This document shows positions 49,131 through 59,025 of a stretch of 64,000 bases of DNA, in pieces; position 1 is the first letter of the stretch, and the number at the start of each line of letters is the position of its first letter. The notes below the pieces were generated by a model. That model was not told the origin of the DNA. It saw only the letters and a list, made by a program, of their open reading frames with translations, and did no database searches. This DNA is from Sedimenticola hydrogenitrophicus (GTDB lineage Bacteria; Pseudomonadota; Gammaproteobacteria; Chromatiales; Chromatiaceae). Both the position numbers and the translations under genes were made by a program. The stretch is from NCBI RefSeq assembly GCF_029017505.1, contig NZ_JAQGEI010000023.1, positions 1 through 64,000 on the forward strand. Reading direction: 5' to 3'.

Positions 49131-50240
49131 ATGTTGAAACTTGCTTATGTAGGCGGACTGGGAATGATGGCCGGACCGGCCGCCAGCCATCTGGCCGCGG
49201 ATGGCCCGGCCCGGGTGCTGCGGGTACAGGATCGTGGCAGCCGGGGTGGCGGTCGGGACCGGTACCGGGCGGATTGGCGGGCACACGGCGCCGAACTGGT
49301 GCCGACGCTGCAACAGCTGGTGGGTGCCGGTGACCTGGATGGCGTGGTGGTCTGTGCCGGCAAGAACGGCGACGACGTGTCGATTGTCGGCGAGTTGGCC
49401 GGGCGGTTGCGGGCCGTTTCAACCGCCCGCCCCTTCATCCTGCACCTCTCCACCGTCAGTCCCGACTTTGCCGAGGCTGCCACCACCTTCTGCAGCGATC
49501 AGCAGGTAGACTATGTCAACTATCCCCTGACCGGCGGCCCGCTGGGCGCCCAGTTGGGCGGGGCGGATCCCAAGGGGATGCTGATCCTGGCCAGCGGCGA
49601 TGCGGCGCTGTATCAGCGGCTGTTGCCCCTGCTGCAGCGCCTGGGCCATCCCCGCTACTTCGGCGGTTCACCCGCGGCCGGCGCCATCACCAAGCTGATC
49701 GGCCACCACATGGTGTTCAATGGCCTGAACGGCATCGCCACCGCCGCCGCCATCCATGCCGACTGCTTCAACCAGGGCCAGCTGGGAGGCGATGACCAGT
49801 ACGCCTACCTCGAGTTTCTCAACGGCGGCGCCGGCGGCACCCGGCAGTGGGACCTGGTCCTGAGCAAGGGCATCGCGACGGACAACTGGGAGCAGGGTTT
49901 CGGCATTCACCATGCGGTAGTGGATGCGGTCTACGCCGCCCGCCTGGCGCTGGCGGCGGGTCTGCCGCGGATCTCCATCCAGGCCATGACCAATACCGCG
50001 TTTATCTTCTCCTACCTGTTGCAGCGGTATCCCGGGCAGACCCTGGCCACCCATGCCGTGGCGCGCGAGATGATCCGCAGCGGCAGTGCGGCGCTGGATC
50101 GCTACATGGCGGAACGGGGAGCGTTTGGCGCGGAGGCGGATGCGGTGATTACCGCCTGTGTCGCCTCGCTGCCCGAGAGGATCCGCGACTCGGCCCTGCT
50201 CGAGGTCACGATCAGCCATTTCGAGTCCCACCTGCCGTGA
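49131..50240 (+). CDS. NAD(P)-dependent beta-hydroxyacid dehydrogenase family protein
   Basis: The start at 49131 has an AGGA box and gives 369 residues, longer than the usual 290-300. A Rossmann N-terminus (LAYVGGLGMMAGPAASHLA) resembles the GxGxMG motif, the substrate loop NYPLTGGPLGAQLGG matches the DAPVSGG element, and the catalytic lysine is in AGAITKLIGHHM (about 198). The C-terminal all-helical domain is extended. The family includes 3-hydroxyisobutyrate and tartronate-semialdehyde reductases and imine reductases; substrate cannot be assigned. It lies upstream of an exporter gene. Confidence 0.78.
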   Translation: MLKLAYVGGLGMMAGPAASHLAADGPARVLRVQDRGSRGGGRDRYRADWRAHGAELVPTLQQLVGAGDLDGVVVCAGKNGDDVSIVGELAGRLRAVSTARPFILHLSTVSPDFAEAATTFCSDQQVDYVNYPLTGGPLGAQLGGADPKGMLILASGDAALYQRLLPLLQRLGHPRYFGGSPAAGAITKLIGHHMVFNGLNGIATAAAIHADCFNQGQLGGDDQYAYLEFLNGGAGGTRQWDLVLSKGIATDNWEQGFGIHHAVVDAVYAARLALAAGLPRISIQAMTNTAFIFSYLLQRYPGQTLATHAVAREMIRSGSAALDRYMAERGAFGAEADAVITACVASLPERIRDSALLEVTISHFESHLP

Positions 50241-50288
50241 CTCCGACAAGGACGATGGCATGATGTCCAGCCGATCCCGGGTGCACCG

Positions 50289-51239
50289 GTGACCGGGCTA
50301 CCGACCGGGGTGCCCCGATCGCGGGCTCGGCGCTGGTTTGAACTGCCGGCGGTGCTGCTGGTGCTGGCCACCCTGTTCTGGGGCGGCAACGCCGTGGTCG
50401 GCAAGCTCGCCCTCAACTACATGTCAGGTATCGAGCTCTCTTTTTGGCGCTGGGTGCTGGCGTTTGTGATCCTGCTCCCCTTCGCCTGGCGTCCCTGTCT
50501 GCGCGATCTGGGGTACTATCGCCGGCACCGCTGGCTGCTGCTGTTTCTCGCCCTGCTCAGCGTCTCCCTCTACAACTCGCTGCAGTACGTGGCGCTGCAG
50601 TGGACCAGCGCCATCAATGTGGGGGTAGTGAGCGCCACCATGCCGCTGGAGGTGTTCCTGCTCACCTGGCTGCTGGGGCAGGAGCGCGCCAACTGGCTGC
50701 AGAAGCTGGGCCTGCTGCTGGCACTGCTGGGGGTCGGCTGGGTGGTCGCCCGCGGTCAGCTGCAGGTGTTGACCGGCCTGCAGTTGAATCCGGGCGACCT
50801 GCTGATGCTGACGGCGGTGTTCGGCTTCGCCATCTACTCGGTGCTGATGCGCAAACTGCCGCGCGAACTGGACAAGCTGGGGCTGCTGCTGTTGCTCATC
50901 TTTATCGGTAGCATCGGCATCCTGCCCTTCTACCTCTGGGACATCAGCGGCCGCGAGACCTTCACCCTGAATACCGACACCGCGCTGATCCTCGGCTACG
51001 TGGCGATCTTCCCCTCGCTGCTCTCCTACTACTTCTGGAACAAGGCGGTACTGCTCGGTGGGGCCAACCAGGCCGGTCTGTTCACCAACCTGATCTCGGT
51101 ATTCGCCAGCCTGCTGGCGGTGATCTTTCTGGGCGAGGCGTTCCGCTCCTACCATGTGATCGGCATGACCACCATCTTCCTCGCCATCCTGCTCGCCACC
51201 TATGTCTCCAAGTGGTACTCCCTGAGGCAATCACGTTAG
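50289..51239 (+). CDS. EamA/DMT-family transporter
   Basis: The 316-residue protein (GTG start) has ten predicted membrane helices in two EamA repeats (about 20-155 and 165-305), with the characteristic FWGGNAVVGKLAL start of repeat one, NSLQYVALQWTSAINVGVVSATMPLEV, and a C-terminal half ending LGEAFRSYHVIGMTTIFLAILLATY. Such proteins export amino acids or metabolites; the substrate is unknown. It may share a transcript with the preceding dehydrogenase (48-base gap). Confidence 0.87.
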   Translation: MTGLPTGVPRSRARRWFELPAVLLVLATLFWGGNAVVGKLALNYMSGIELSFWRWVLAFVILLPFAWRPCLRDLGYYRRHRWLLLFLALLSVSLYNSLQYVALQWTSAINVGVVSATMPLEVFLLTWLLGQERANWLQKLGLLLALLGVGWVVARGQLQVLTGLQLNPGDLLMLTAVFGFAIYSVLMRKLPRELDKLGLLLLLIFIGSIGILPFYLWDISGRETFTLNTDTALILGYVAIFPSLLSYYFWNKAVLLGGANQAGLFTNLISVFASLLAVIFLGEAFRSYHVIGMTTIFLAILLATYVSKWYSLRQSR

Positions 51240-51280
51240 AATGGACGCATAAAAATCAGGGTTTCACAGGGAGTCGTATC

Positions 51281-51859
51281 ATGAACAAGAGTATCCGCGG
51301 ATCGCAAACCGAGAAAAACCTGCTCACCGCCTTTGCCGGCGAGTCCCAGGCGCGCAACCGCTACAGCTATTTTGCCGGCGCGGCGCGCAACGAGGGGCTG
51401 GTGCAGATCGCCGCCATCTTCGAAGAGACCGCCAACCAGGAGAAGGAGCACGCCAAGCGCTTTTTCAAGTTCCTTGAGGGTGGCGAGGTGCGGATCACCG
51501 AGACCTTCCCCGCCGGCCTGATCGGCACCACCCTGGAGAATCTGCGCCACGCCGCCGCCGGCGAAGAGCACGAGTGGACCGCGCTGTATCCGGAGTTTGC
51601 CCGGGTCGCCCGGGAAGAGGGCTTCCGGCAGGTGGCGGCGGCGTTCGCGGCGATCAGCATCGCCGAGCAGCAGCACCACAAGCAGTACCGGACCCTGGCG
51701 GACAACCTGGAGGCGGGACTGGTGTTCAAACGTAACGGCAAGGTGGTCTGGCGCTGCCGCAACTGCGGCTATCTGCACGAGGGTGAAGCGGCCCCCAACG
51801 TCTGTCCGGCCTGTCTCCATCCCCAGGCCCATTTCGAACTGCTGGGCGAGAACTGGTAG
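51281..51859 (+). CDS. Rubrerythrin
   Basis: The 192-residue protein starts at 51281 after AGGGAG. The N-terminal ferritin-like diiron domain has helices bearing FAGESQARNRYSYF, EETANQEKEHAKRF, EEHEW and ISIAEQQHHKQY. The C-terminal rubredoxin-like domain binds iron through CRNC and CPAC (about 164-182). Rubrerythrins reduce hydrogen peroxide using electrons from rubredoxin and are typical of anaerobic or microaerophilic life, which is informative about the host's habitat. Confidence 0.95.
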   Translation: MNKSIRGSQTEKNLLTAFAGESQARNRYSYFAGAARNEGLVQIAAIFEETANQEKEHAKRFFKFLEGGEVRITETFPAGLIGTTLENLRHAAAGEEHEWTALYPEFARVAREEGFRQVAAAFAAISIAEQQHHKQYRTLADNLEAGLVFKRNGKVVWRCRNCGYLHEGEAAPNVCPACLHPQAHFELLGENW

Positions 51860-51883
51860 GCATTGTCCCAACTTTCGGTCAGC

Positions 51884-52100
51884 TTATAACTCAAGTTTCG
51901 GAGTTCAGTTCCAGACACCGGGCGGGCCACCCCCTTGCCGGGACACGCGGTGAATACGTCCCTGTACGCTCGGCGTCGGCATGGCATCCTCGGCTCCGTA
52001 AACGGTACATCCCTGTACCACTCCTCCTGCCTCCGACGGTCCCGGCAAGGGGGTAACCCGCCCTGAACATCGCCTTTTGAATTCCGAACTTGAGTTATAA
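51884..52100. repeat. Family A inverted-repeat element, copy 3 (best preserved)
   Basis: A 217-bp element with about 24-base terminal inverted repeats starting TTATAACTCAAGTT (left end 51884; right end mirrored to 52100). The interior has CCCCCTTGCCGGGAC paired with GTCCCGGCAAGGGGG and the CAGGGATG module including GGTACATCCCTGTACC (52004-52019). It lies between rubrerythrin and the convergent transglutaminase gene and could function as a transcript end. Confidence 0.75.
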
Positions 52101-52169
52101 GGCGGGCCGTGTCGGCCGCCGGATCGCTAAACCAACCTTGGCGCCCACGGGGTGCCCGCTGACCCCGGC

Positions 52170-54140
52170 TCATGCGCGGAAGCCGCGCACCAGCCGGTGC
52201 AGCCGGCGGCGCTGTTGCGGGTCATCCGATGGGCCATAACGCAGCGCGATGTAGAGATTCACAATGGCGCTCACCTGGCGCTGCAGGTCCGGGCGCTGGC
52301 GGATCACCCGGCGGGCGAAATCCCGCGGTCCCTCGTGGGGCTGGCGCACCAGCCCGCGGCGTGCCAGGCGGCGGCAGAACTTCACATAGTCCCCCTGCAC
52401 CGGGTCGGGCCGGATCCGCTCGCGGCGGCGCAGCAGCAGGAGCAGCAGTGGCAGCAGCGCGGCGGTGGTCAGCACCATGGCCAGGGCCAGTTTGAACTCC
52501 GAGAGCGAGCCGAAACCCAGCAGCTGCAGCAGGCTTTGCTGCTGTTGCCGGGAGTAGCCGAGGATCCAGCGGTGCCAGGAGGCGTTGGCCGCATCCAGGC
52601 CCAGCCGCAGCTGTTTCATTACGCTCCGCAGCAGATCGCTGTCGGCCGATGCAAAGATCACCGGAACACCCGGGTCGGCGTTCTCGTCCAGGTCGAATTC
52701 AAAGCTGCGTTCGATGCGCTCGGGGGCGACGGCCGCGGTCGGGTCGATCCGGGTCCAGCCGCTCCCCGCCAGCCACACCTCGCTCCAGGCGTGGGCGTCC
52801 GACTGGCGCACGATGAGGTAGTTGCCCAGGGGGTTGCGCTGCCCGCCCTGGTAGCCGGTGACCACCCGTGCCGGGATGCCGGCCAGCCGCATCAACAGGG
52901 TGAAACTGGTGGCGTAGTGCTCGCAGAAGCCGCGCCGGCTGTCGAACAGAAACTGATCGACCGGATTGGTCTCCAGCAACGGCGGGTTCAAGGTGTAGTA
53001 GAAGGGTTCGCTGCGGAAGAATTGCAGTGCCCGGCTCACCAGCTGCCGGTCGCTGTCGGTCCCGGCGCGCCAGCCGGCCACCAGGGCGCGCATGCGCGAG
53101 GTTACCGTATCCGGCAGCTGCAATCCCAGGCGGCGCTGGCGCTCGCTCAAGGCGCCGGTGTGATAGTCCAGGCGTGAGCTGGCGGCATAGCGGTAGCGCC
53201 GGTTGCGGACATTTTTGGCACTGATCTGGTAATCCGCCGACAGGGTCGCCCCGGCCGGCAGGGTTTCCGGCAGGTCCAGGGCATACAGCCAGTCGTTGGG
53301 CGAGGGTTCCAGGGTCACCTGATAGCCGACCGGGTCGGCATCGCTGCGGAAGGTCACGGGCCCCGTTTCCACCAGGCGGCCACGGCTCCAGCGCCGGCCG
53401 TCGGTATGCCAGAGTACCGGGCCGCGCCAGTAGCGCAGTCGCGGTGGCGGTATCGCCTGATCGAAATCGACCCGGAAGGCGACGGCCCGGGAGCGGATCA
53501 GCTGGCTGATGCTGCCCAGGGTGATACTGTCGCTGAGCCCGGTCTTGCCGGTGGAGTTGTCCACTCCCAGGTTCCACAGGGGGCCTTCGATGCGCGGAAA
53601 CAGAAAGAACAGCACCAGCATGATGGGCAGGGATTGGGCGGTCAGGCCGGCGGCAAGACGCAGCGAGTGCAGCGGCCAGCCCGGGCGGCTTGTGGCGCGG
53701 CTGGCCTCGATCAGCAGGCCGCTGAGGCCGATCACCAGGACGAATGCATAGGCCACCAGCAGCATCCCCTGTTCAAACAGGAAATGGGTGCTCAGGGTGA
53801 AGTAGCCGAGGAACACCACCACATAGAGATCGCGCCGGCGGCGGCACTCCATCAGTTTCAGGCCCAGCATCAGCGCCAACAGGGCGACCTTGGCCGGCAG
53901 GCCTATCAGCAGGGGATAGAGGGTAAAGATCAGCGCGGCCCCGGCCAGCGTGATGCCCAGCAGCAGCCAGCGGCCGGGGTGCAACCGGGGTAGATAGAGG
54001 CTCGCCAGGCGCAGCAGGATGACGGCGATGAAGGCCAGGCTGATGCGCAGATCCAGGCGCACAAAATGGGGCGCCACCAGTAACAGGGTGATCAGGCTGA
54101 GGGCCAACAGGGGGCGGCGACCGAGCTCGTTCGGGTTCAT
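52170..54140 (-). CDS. TgpA-like membrane transglutaminase-family protein
   Basis: The start at 54140 (MNPNELGRRPLLALSL) gives 656 residues: six or so N-terminal membrane helices (about 10-200), a periplasmic transglutaminase-like domain (about 350-480) with the catalytic Cys-His-Asp triad in RRGFCEHYATSF, SDAHAWSEVWL and WTRIDPT, another membrane helix near 565, and a C-terminal cytoplasmic tail. It matches the TgpA family (DUF3488/transglutaminase), essential in some pseudomonads. Start overlaps the DUF58 stop (ATGA), forming a MoxR-DUF58-TgpA operon. Confidence 0.92.
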   Translation of the reverse strand: MNPNELGRRPLLALSLITLLLVAPHFVRLDLRISLAFIAVILLRLASLYLPRLHPGRWLLLGITLAGAALIFTLYPLLIGLPAKVALLALMLGLKLMECRRRRDLYVVVFLGYFTLSTHFLFEQGMLLVAYAFVLVIGLSGLLIEASRATSRPGWPLHSLRLAAGLTAQSLPIMLVLFFLFPRIEGPLWNLGVDNSTGKTGLSDSITLGSISQLIRSRAVAFRVDFDQAIPPPRLRYWRGPVLWHTDGRRWSRGRLVETGPVTFRSDADPVGYQVTLEPSPNDWLYALDLPETLPAGATLSADYQISAKNVRNRRYRYAASSRLDYHTGALSERQRRLGLQLPDTVTSRMRALVAGWRAGTDSDRQLVSRALQFFRSEPFYYTLNPPLLETNPVDQFLFDSRRGFCEHYATSFTLLMRLAGIPARVVTGYQGGQRNPLGNYLIVRQSDAHAWSEVWLAGSGWTRIDPTAAVAPERIERSFEFDLDENADPGVPVIFASADSDLLRSVMKQLRLGLDAANASWHRWILGYSRQQQQSLLQLLGFGSLSEFKLALAMVLTTAALLPLLLLLLRRRERIRPDPVQGDYVKFCRRLARRGLVRQPHEGPRDFARRVIRQRPDLQRQVSAIVNLYIALRYGPSDDPQQRRRLHRLVRGFRA

Positions 54141-55087
54141 GGTCGCGGTTCGCCGTACAGGGCCAGGGCGGCGAGCGCCGCGTGACGTTGCGAGTCGCCC
54201 CGGGCCGGCTTCAACTCCAGCTCCGGCAGGCGCAAGCCGAACGCCTGCTGCCGTTGGGCGGCGTCCAGTACCGCCCGGCAGAGGGCACTGAGCCGGGCCT
54301 CGGTCTCCAGTCCGGGATAGTGCCCCCAGTCGATCCACAGCTGGTCGGCGCGGTCGCCGCCGAACTGCTTGGTCTGCAGTCCCTGCTCCCGGGCATGGAC
54401 CTTCCAGGCGATCTGCCGCGGGGAGTCGCCGGGGCGGTAGCCGCGCAGACCGACGAAATCATCGGCGCCCACCCCCTTGTCGCCCTGCTGGCTCAGCTGG
54501 TAGGCGGGTTGGCTGGTCGCCGGGGTGTGCGGCCCGGGCGCGGGATAGACCAACACCTCCCCGTCCAGCTCAAGATAACACCAGGCATGGAGCAGGCCCA
54601 GTGGATAACGGGTGGAGAGGACACAGCGCGGTATGGGAAAGCGACCGCGCCGTTCGGCGCGTGTGCTCAGGGTGAAACGCTGTTCACTGCGCGGCGCCAG
54701 GTCGCCGGCAACCGCTTCGTGGGCGGCCAGCTGGAGCCGGATGCCGGGGCGCTCGCCGCCCCGCGGGTTGCCGACCTGGATCTCGAACCGGGCCTGCTGA
54801 CCCTTGAATACCGGATCACTGCGTCCTGGGCGCAGCGTCAGCCCCAGCAGATTACGCCAGGTATGCAGCATCGCCACCAGGCCGAGACCGGCCAGCAGGA
54901 AGGTGAGCAGAAAACCGAGATTGTTGGCGTAGTTGACCGAGCCGATCCAGATCAGCAACAGCAGCAGGGCGAATCCGAGGCCATAGCGGGTGGGGATGAT
55001 GTAGATCTGTTGCGGACCCACCGTGGCCCCGTCCCGCGCATCACCGCGGCAGCGCCGGATAAAACGCTCAGGGACCCGCCACCTCAT
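54137..55087 (-). CDS. DUF58 (von Willebrand A-like) protein
   Basis: The 316-residue protein has two membrane helices (about 33-75), a beta-rich stretch, and the DUF58 signature GADDFVGLRGYRPGDSPRQIAWKVHAR (about 205-232), whose fold resembles the vWA metal-binding domain. DUF58 proteins are regularly encoded between a MoxR ATPase and a TgpA transglutaminase, as here, and are thought to be clients or adaptors of the ATPase. Specific role is unknown. Confidence 0.9.
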   Translation of the reverse strand: MRWRVPERFIRRCRGDARDGATVGPQQIYIIPTRYGLGFALLLLLIWIGSVNYANNLGFLLTFLLAGLGLVAMLHTWRNLLGLTLRPGRSDPVFKGQQARFEIQVGNPRGGERPGIRLQLAAHEAVAGDLAPRSEQRFTLSTRAERRGRFPIPRCVLSTRYPLGLLHAWCYLELDGEVLVYPAPGPHTPATSQPAYQLSQQGDKGVGADDFVGLRGYRPGDSPRQIAWKVHAREQGLQTKQFGGDRADQLWIDWGHYPGLETEARLSALCRAVLDAAQRQQAFGLRLPELELKPARGDSQRHAALAALALYGEPRP

Positions 55088-56001
55088 GGCAGCGGCACGG
55101 ATTCGAGCAGGAACTGCGCCAGCCCCGCCCCCTCGCGCACCCCGGTATCACTGTCGGAGTGCAGCCGGTGGGCCACCGTGGCACTCAGCACCGTCTGCAC
55201 ATCCTCCGGCAGCACCTGCGAGTGACCAGCCTGCAGGGCCCAGGCGCGGGCGCTGTTGATCAGGGCCAGTCCGGCGCGGGGCGAGAGGCCGTGATTGAAG
55301 CGGGGACTGTGGCGGCTGAATTTGAGCAGGGCCTGGATGTAATCCAGCAGCGCGTCCGATACATGGACCCGGGCCACCTGCTGCTGCAGGGCGCGCAGCT
55401 GTTCCAGGTTGAGGCAGGGATCGAGCTGTTCCAGCAGGCTGCGCCGATCCTCGCCGTTCAGCAGCACCCGCTCGGCCCGGGCGTCCGGGTAGCCGATATG
55501 GAGTCGCATCAGGAAACGGTCGAGCTGCGACTCCGGCAGCGGGAAGGTACCGATCTGGTGAGCCGGATTCTGGGTGGCGATTACGAAGAACGGCAGTGGC
55601 AGGCTGCGGGTGCTGCCGTCGATGGTCACCTGCCGCTCCTCCATCGCCTCCAGCAAGGCACTCTGTGCCTTGGGGGTGGCCCGGTTGATCTCATCCGCCA
55701 GCAGCAGTTGGGTGAACACCGGGCCGGGATGAAACTGGAACGACTCCTCGCCGCGATGGTAGACCGAGACGCCGATGATGTCCGCCGGCAGCAGGTCGCT
55801 GGTGAACTGGATACGCTGGTACTGCAGCCCCAGCAGCCGGGCCAGGGTGTGGGCCAGGGTGGTCTTGCCGACCCCGGGGAGATCCTCGATCAACAAGTGG
55901 CCATTGGCCAGCAGACAGGTCAGGGCCAGCCGCAGTGTATGCTCCTTGCCGACGATGATTTTACCGGCTTCCATCACCACCTGATCCAGCAGCTGCTTCA
56001 T
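55084..56001 (-). CDS. MoxR-family AAA+ ATPase
   Basis: The 305-residue ATPase has Walker A GVGKTTLAHTLAR (about 44), Walker B LLLADEINRATPKAQSALLEAMEE (about 105), sensor FFVIATQNPAHQIGTFPLPESQLDRF and a C-terminal lid. MoxR proteins are chaperone-like and act with vWA/DUF58 partners in assembly of large complexes. It is the first gene of a three-gene operon, each gene overlapping the next by four bases. Confidence 0.94.
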   Translation of the reverse strand: MKQLLDQVVMEAGKIIVGKEHTLRLALTCLLANGHLLIEDLPGVGKTTLAHTLARLLGLQYQRIQFTSDLLPADIIGVSVYHRGEESFQFHPGPVFTQLLLADEINRATPKAQSALLEAMEERQVTIDGSTRSLPLPFFVIATQNPAHQIGTFPLPESQLDRFLMRLHIGYPDARAERVLLNGEDRRSLLEQLDPCLNLEQLRALQQQVARVHVSDALLDYIQALLKFSRHSPRFNHGLSPRAGLALINSARAWALQAGHSQVLPEDVQTVLSATVAHRLHSDSDTGVREGAGLAQFLLESVPLP

Positions 56002-56417
56002 AATGACTCCCGATTTGTTGTCGCAAGGTTAAAGAGTACCAGCTTTACGTCCGCTGCCTGGCAGGGGAATGCAGAATGTGCCCACGGTCGCAAAACAGAC
56101 CGGTATTCACCCGTTCGCGAGGATATTTGTACAGCATTTTTTTAGATCCATAATAATGTTATCGGCTCCGGGGGGCTTTCCGGCAGTGGATAAATGCCCG
56201 TTATGGTGCGTTGCAATATTCCCTGTAGGCGCCGCCGTTACTGAATTTAACACATCCTTATCTACTAACATGCTGCAATTGCAACATAGCTTTTTTTGAT
56301 TGTTGCAAAGCGAATTCTGATTATCGCCTGCTCGCTTCCAGGACTAGGATGAATCCGTTTGCCAGTGTCCGGTTCCGCTCTCCCAAAAAAACGAACCATT
56401 GCTTGCTGTGACCATAA

Positions 56418-56464
56418 GGGCCTGGAAAGAAAAAACGGCTACGCAGTTATTTCTTGACAGGCCC
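56418..56464 (+). ncRNA. Structured leader hairpin upstream of hppA
   Basis: GGGCCTG (56418-56424) pairs with CAGGCCC (56458-56464); inside, AAGAAA pairs with TTTCTT across a symmetric GA/GA internal loop, closing a 17-base loop (56433-56449). It lies about 115 bases before the hppA start. A tandem G-A internal loop is a common RNA structural element, so a cis-regulatory RNA is possible. The rest of 56002-56577 has no credible gene. Confidence 0.4.
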
Positions 56465-56577
56465 GATAATCAGACGCTGCAGGAACCTCTGCCTGGCAAG
56501 CAGTTGCCGGGTTATATCGACATCACCATAACTAAAATGGCCCGGCCTTAAATCAAAATGATTTTTGGAGGTATACA

Positions 56578-58599
56578 ATGACATCGGGCCTTGTTTTTGC
56601 ACTGTTATGCGCTGTGGGGGCAATCGCCTACGGCGGCTACTCCATCCGCTGGCTATTGGCCAAACCGGAGGGATCCGAGGAGATGCGCAATATCAGTCTG
56701 GCGATCCGGGAGGGGGCGTCGGCCTACCTCAATCGGCAGTACATGGCGATCAGCATCGTCGGGGTGGTCCTGTTCGGGGTGATCTACGGCTTACTCAATG
56801 CCACCACCGCGTTCGGCTTTGCCCTCGGCGCCATCTTCTCCGGGTTGGCCGGGTATATCGGCATGAACATCTCGGTACGGGCCAATTCGCGCACCACCGA
56901 GGCGGCCAAGACCGGCCTCAATGCGGCCCTGGCCGTGGCCTTCCGCGGCGGCGCCATCACCGGCATGCTGGTGGTGGGCCTGGGCCTGCTGGCGGTGGCC
57001 GGATTCTACGCCTGGCTGCTCGGCATGACCCCGGCCGGTGAGGCGGTGAATCTTGCCCCGTTGATCGGTCTGGCCTTCGGTGGTTCGCTGATCTCCATCT
57101 TCGCCCGGCTCGGCGGCGGTATCTTCACCAAGGGCGCCGACGTGGGCGCCGACCTGGTGGGCAAGGTGGAAGCCGGGATCCCCGAGGATGATCCACGAAA
57201 TCCGGCGGTAATCGCCGACAACGTGGGCGACAATGTCGGCGACTGCGCCGGCATGGCGGCCGACCTGTTCGAGACCTACGCGGTGACCACCATCGCCACC
57301 ATGATGCTGGGGGCGCTGATCTTCGCGGATAACCCCAACGCGGCCCTGCTGCCGCTGGTACTGGGCGGCATCTCCATCCTCACCTCGATTATCGGTACCT
57401 TCTTTGTCTCGGTAAAAGACGGCGGCAAGATCATGAACGCCCTGTACCGCGCCCTGGCGGTCTCCGCCGTCCTCTCGGCCGTCGCCTTCTATCCGGTGAC
57501 CCAGTGGCTGATGGGTGACGATGTCACCTATGCGGTGATGGATCTGTACGGCGCGGCCCTGATCGGGCTGATCATTACCGCCGCGCTGGTGATGATCACC
57601 GACTACTACACCTCGACCGACTACAGACCGGTGCGACTGCTGGCGGCCGCCTCCACCACCGGCCACGGCACCAATATCATCGCCGGGCTGGCACTCTCCA
57701 TGCGCTCCACCGCGGCCCCGCTGGTGGTGATCTGTGCCGGTATCCTGTCCGCCTACGCCATGGCCGGGCTGTACGGTATCGCCATCGCCGCGACCTCGAT
57801 GCTGTCGATGACCGGGATCATCGTCGCCATCGATGCCTATGGTCCGATCACCGATAACGCCGGTGGTATCGCCGAAATGGCCAACCTGCCCAACGAGATC
57901 CGCAGTATCACCGATGAGCTGGATGCCGTGGGCAACACCACCAAGGCGGTGACCAAGGGTTACGCCATCGGTTCCGCGGCCCTGGCGGCCCTGGTGCTGT
58001 TCGCCGACTATACCCGGGAACTGGCGCATTACACCGGCGAGGTCCTGACCTTCGATCTCTCCAACCATCTGGTGATCGTCGGGCTGTTCATTGGCGGCCT
58101 GGTGCCCTACCTGTTCGGCGCCATGGCGATGGAGGCGGTGGGTCGTGCGGCCGGCGGCATCGTGCTCGAGGTGCGGCGGCAGTTCAAGGAGATCCCCGGG
58201 ATCATGGACGGCAGCGCCAAGCCGGACTACTCGCGTGCCGTGGATATGCTGACCAAATCGGCCATCAAGGAGATGGTACTCCCCTCCCTGCTGCCGATTG
58301 CCGTGCCATTGGCCGTGGGCCTGATGCTGGGTCCCCAGGCGCTGGGCGGCGTGCTGCTCGGCTCCATCATCACCGGCCTGTTCGTCGCCATCTCCATGAC
58401 CACCGGTGGCGGCGCCTGGGACAATGCGAAAAAGTATATTGAAGACGACAACCATGGCGGCAAGGGTTCCGAGGCCCACAAGGCCTCGGTCACCGGGGAC
58501 ACCGTGGGCGATCCCTACAAGGACACCGCCGGCCCGGCGATCAATCCATTGATCAAGATCATCAACATTGTGGCGCTGATGATTGTACCGTTAATGTAA
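56578..58599 (+). CDS. hppA: Membrane-bound proton-pumping pyrophosphatase
   Basis: HppA couples hydrolysis of inorganic pyrophosphate to ion pumping across the inner membrane. The 673-residue protein has about 16 membrane helices and the substrate motif [20 protein letters not shown] followed by [30 protein letters not shown] (about 180-240, in parts), and a mirrored acidic motif near the C-terminus ([30 protein letters not shown]). [10 protein letters not shown] carries lysine where K+-dependent enzymes have alanine, marking the K+-independent, proton-pumping class by published criteria. RBS GGAGG precedes the ATG. Confidence 0.95.
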   Translation: MTSGLVFALLCAVGAIAYGGYSIRWLLAKPEGSEEMRNISLAIREGASAYLNRQYMAISIVGVVLFGVIYGLLNATTAFGFALGAIFSGLAGYIGMNISVRANSRTTEAAKTGLNAALAVAFRGGAITGMLVVGLGLLAVAGFYAWLLGMTPAGEAVNLAPLIGLAFGGSLISIFARLGGGIFTKGADVGADLVGKVEAGIPEDDPRNPAVIADNVGDNVGDCAGMAADLFETYAVTTIATMMLGALIFADNPNAALLPLVLGGISILTSIIGTFFVSVKDGGKIMNALYRALAVSAVLSAVAFYPVTQWLMGDDVTYAVMDLYGAALIGLIITAALVMITDYYTSTDYRPVRLLAAASTTGHGTNIIAGLALSMRSTAAPLVVICAGILSAYAMAGLYGIAIAATSMLSMTGIIVAIDAYGPITDNAGGIAEMANLPNEIRSITDELDAVGNTTKAVTKGYAIGSAALAALVLFADYTRELAHYTGEVLTFDLSNHLVIVGLFIGGLVPYLFGAMAMEAVGRAAGGIVLEVRRQFKEIPGIMDGSAKPDYSRAVDMLTKSAIKEMVLPSLLPIAVPLAVGLMLGPQALGGVLLGSIITGLFVAISMTTGGGAWDNAKKYIEDDNHGGKGSEAHKASVTGDTVGDPYKDTAGPAINPLIKIINIVALMIVPLM

Positions 58600-58616
58600 T
58601 TGCACCCGGTGAAGTC

Positions 58617-58638
58617 TGGCCGGGTGTATTCCCGGCCA
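58617..58638 (+). terminator. GC-rich hairpin after hppA (possible attenuator)
   Basis: TGGCCGGG-TGTATT-CCCGGCCA forms a perfect 8-bp stem 17 bases after the hppA stop. There is no T-run, so it may instead stabilise the hppA mRNA or separate expression of hppA from the small gene that follows. Confidence 0.4.
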
Positions 58639-58664
58639 ACACTTCGCGGAACAGGAGAAAAACA

Positions 58665-58892
58665 GTGGCTAAAGTCAGAATTCAATTGGTACCGGAGATC
58701 GAGTTCAAGATGGATCTGGACGTATCGGAAGTCGATGCCGACACGCGCGACTACGACGTGCAGCAGCACAAGACAGAGATTTATGCCGAGTTTGAAAGAA
58801 GGCTGAAGGCGGCCTTCCCGGAAGGCTACCGGATGCACACCTTTGAGTTCGGCCTGGATACCGGCTGGCACGAGGAGTTGGCCAAGAGTTAA
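58665..58892 (+). CDS. Small conserved hypothetical protein downstream of hppA
   Basis: The 75-residue acidic protein starts with GTG after an AGGAGAAA box. It has alternating strand (MAKVRIQLVPEIEFKMDLDVSEVD) and helix (KTEIYAEFERRLKAAF) segments, then HTFEFGLDTGW. No motif identifies a family and no membrane segment is present. The strong RBS, codon usage like its neighbours and its position support a real gene, possibly cotranscribed with hppA. Confidence 0.65.
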   Translation: MAKVRIQLVPEIEFKMDLDVSEVDADTRDYDVQQHKTEIYAEFERRLKAAFPEGYRMHTFEFGLDTGWHEELAKS

Positions 58893-58945
58893 ATCTCACG
58901 GCAGTGGCCATGCCTGCCGGGACGATTTCGGTTTCCGGCAGGCCC

Positions 58946-58999
58946 AGGAGTCTGTCCGGCTTTTCCGCAGTAGATCAGTGTGAAGCCCGACAGACTCCT
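58946..58999. repeat. Family D inverted repeat
   Basis: AGGAGTCTGTCCGGCTT (58946-58962) and AAGCCCGACAGACTCCT (58983-58999) are inverted copies with one mismatch around a 20-base loop. It lies between the small gene and mnmG. Confidence 0.8.
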
Positions 59000-59025
59000 A
59001 ATCACCCTCTCGTTACGTTAGTCCA

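Noticed and set aside
56069-56299. A 76-codon open frame in the hppA upstream region
   Set aside because: No convincing RBS, no family resemblance, unusual composition; probably chance.
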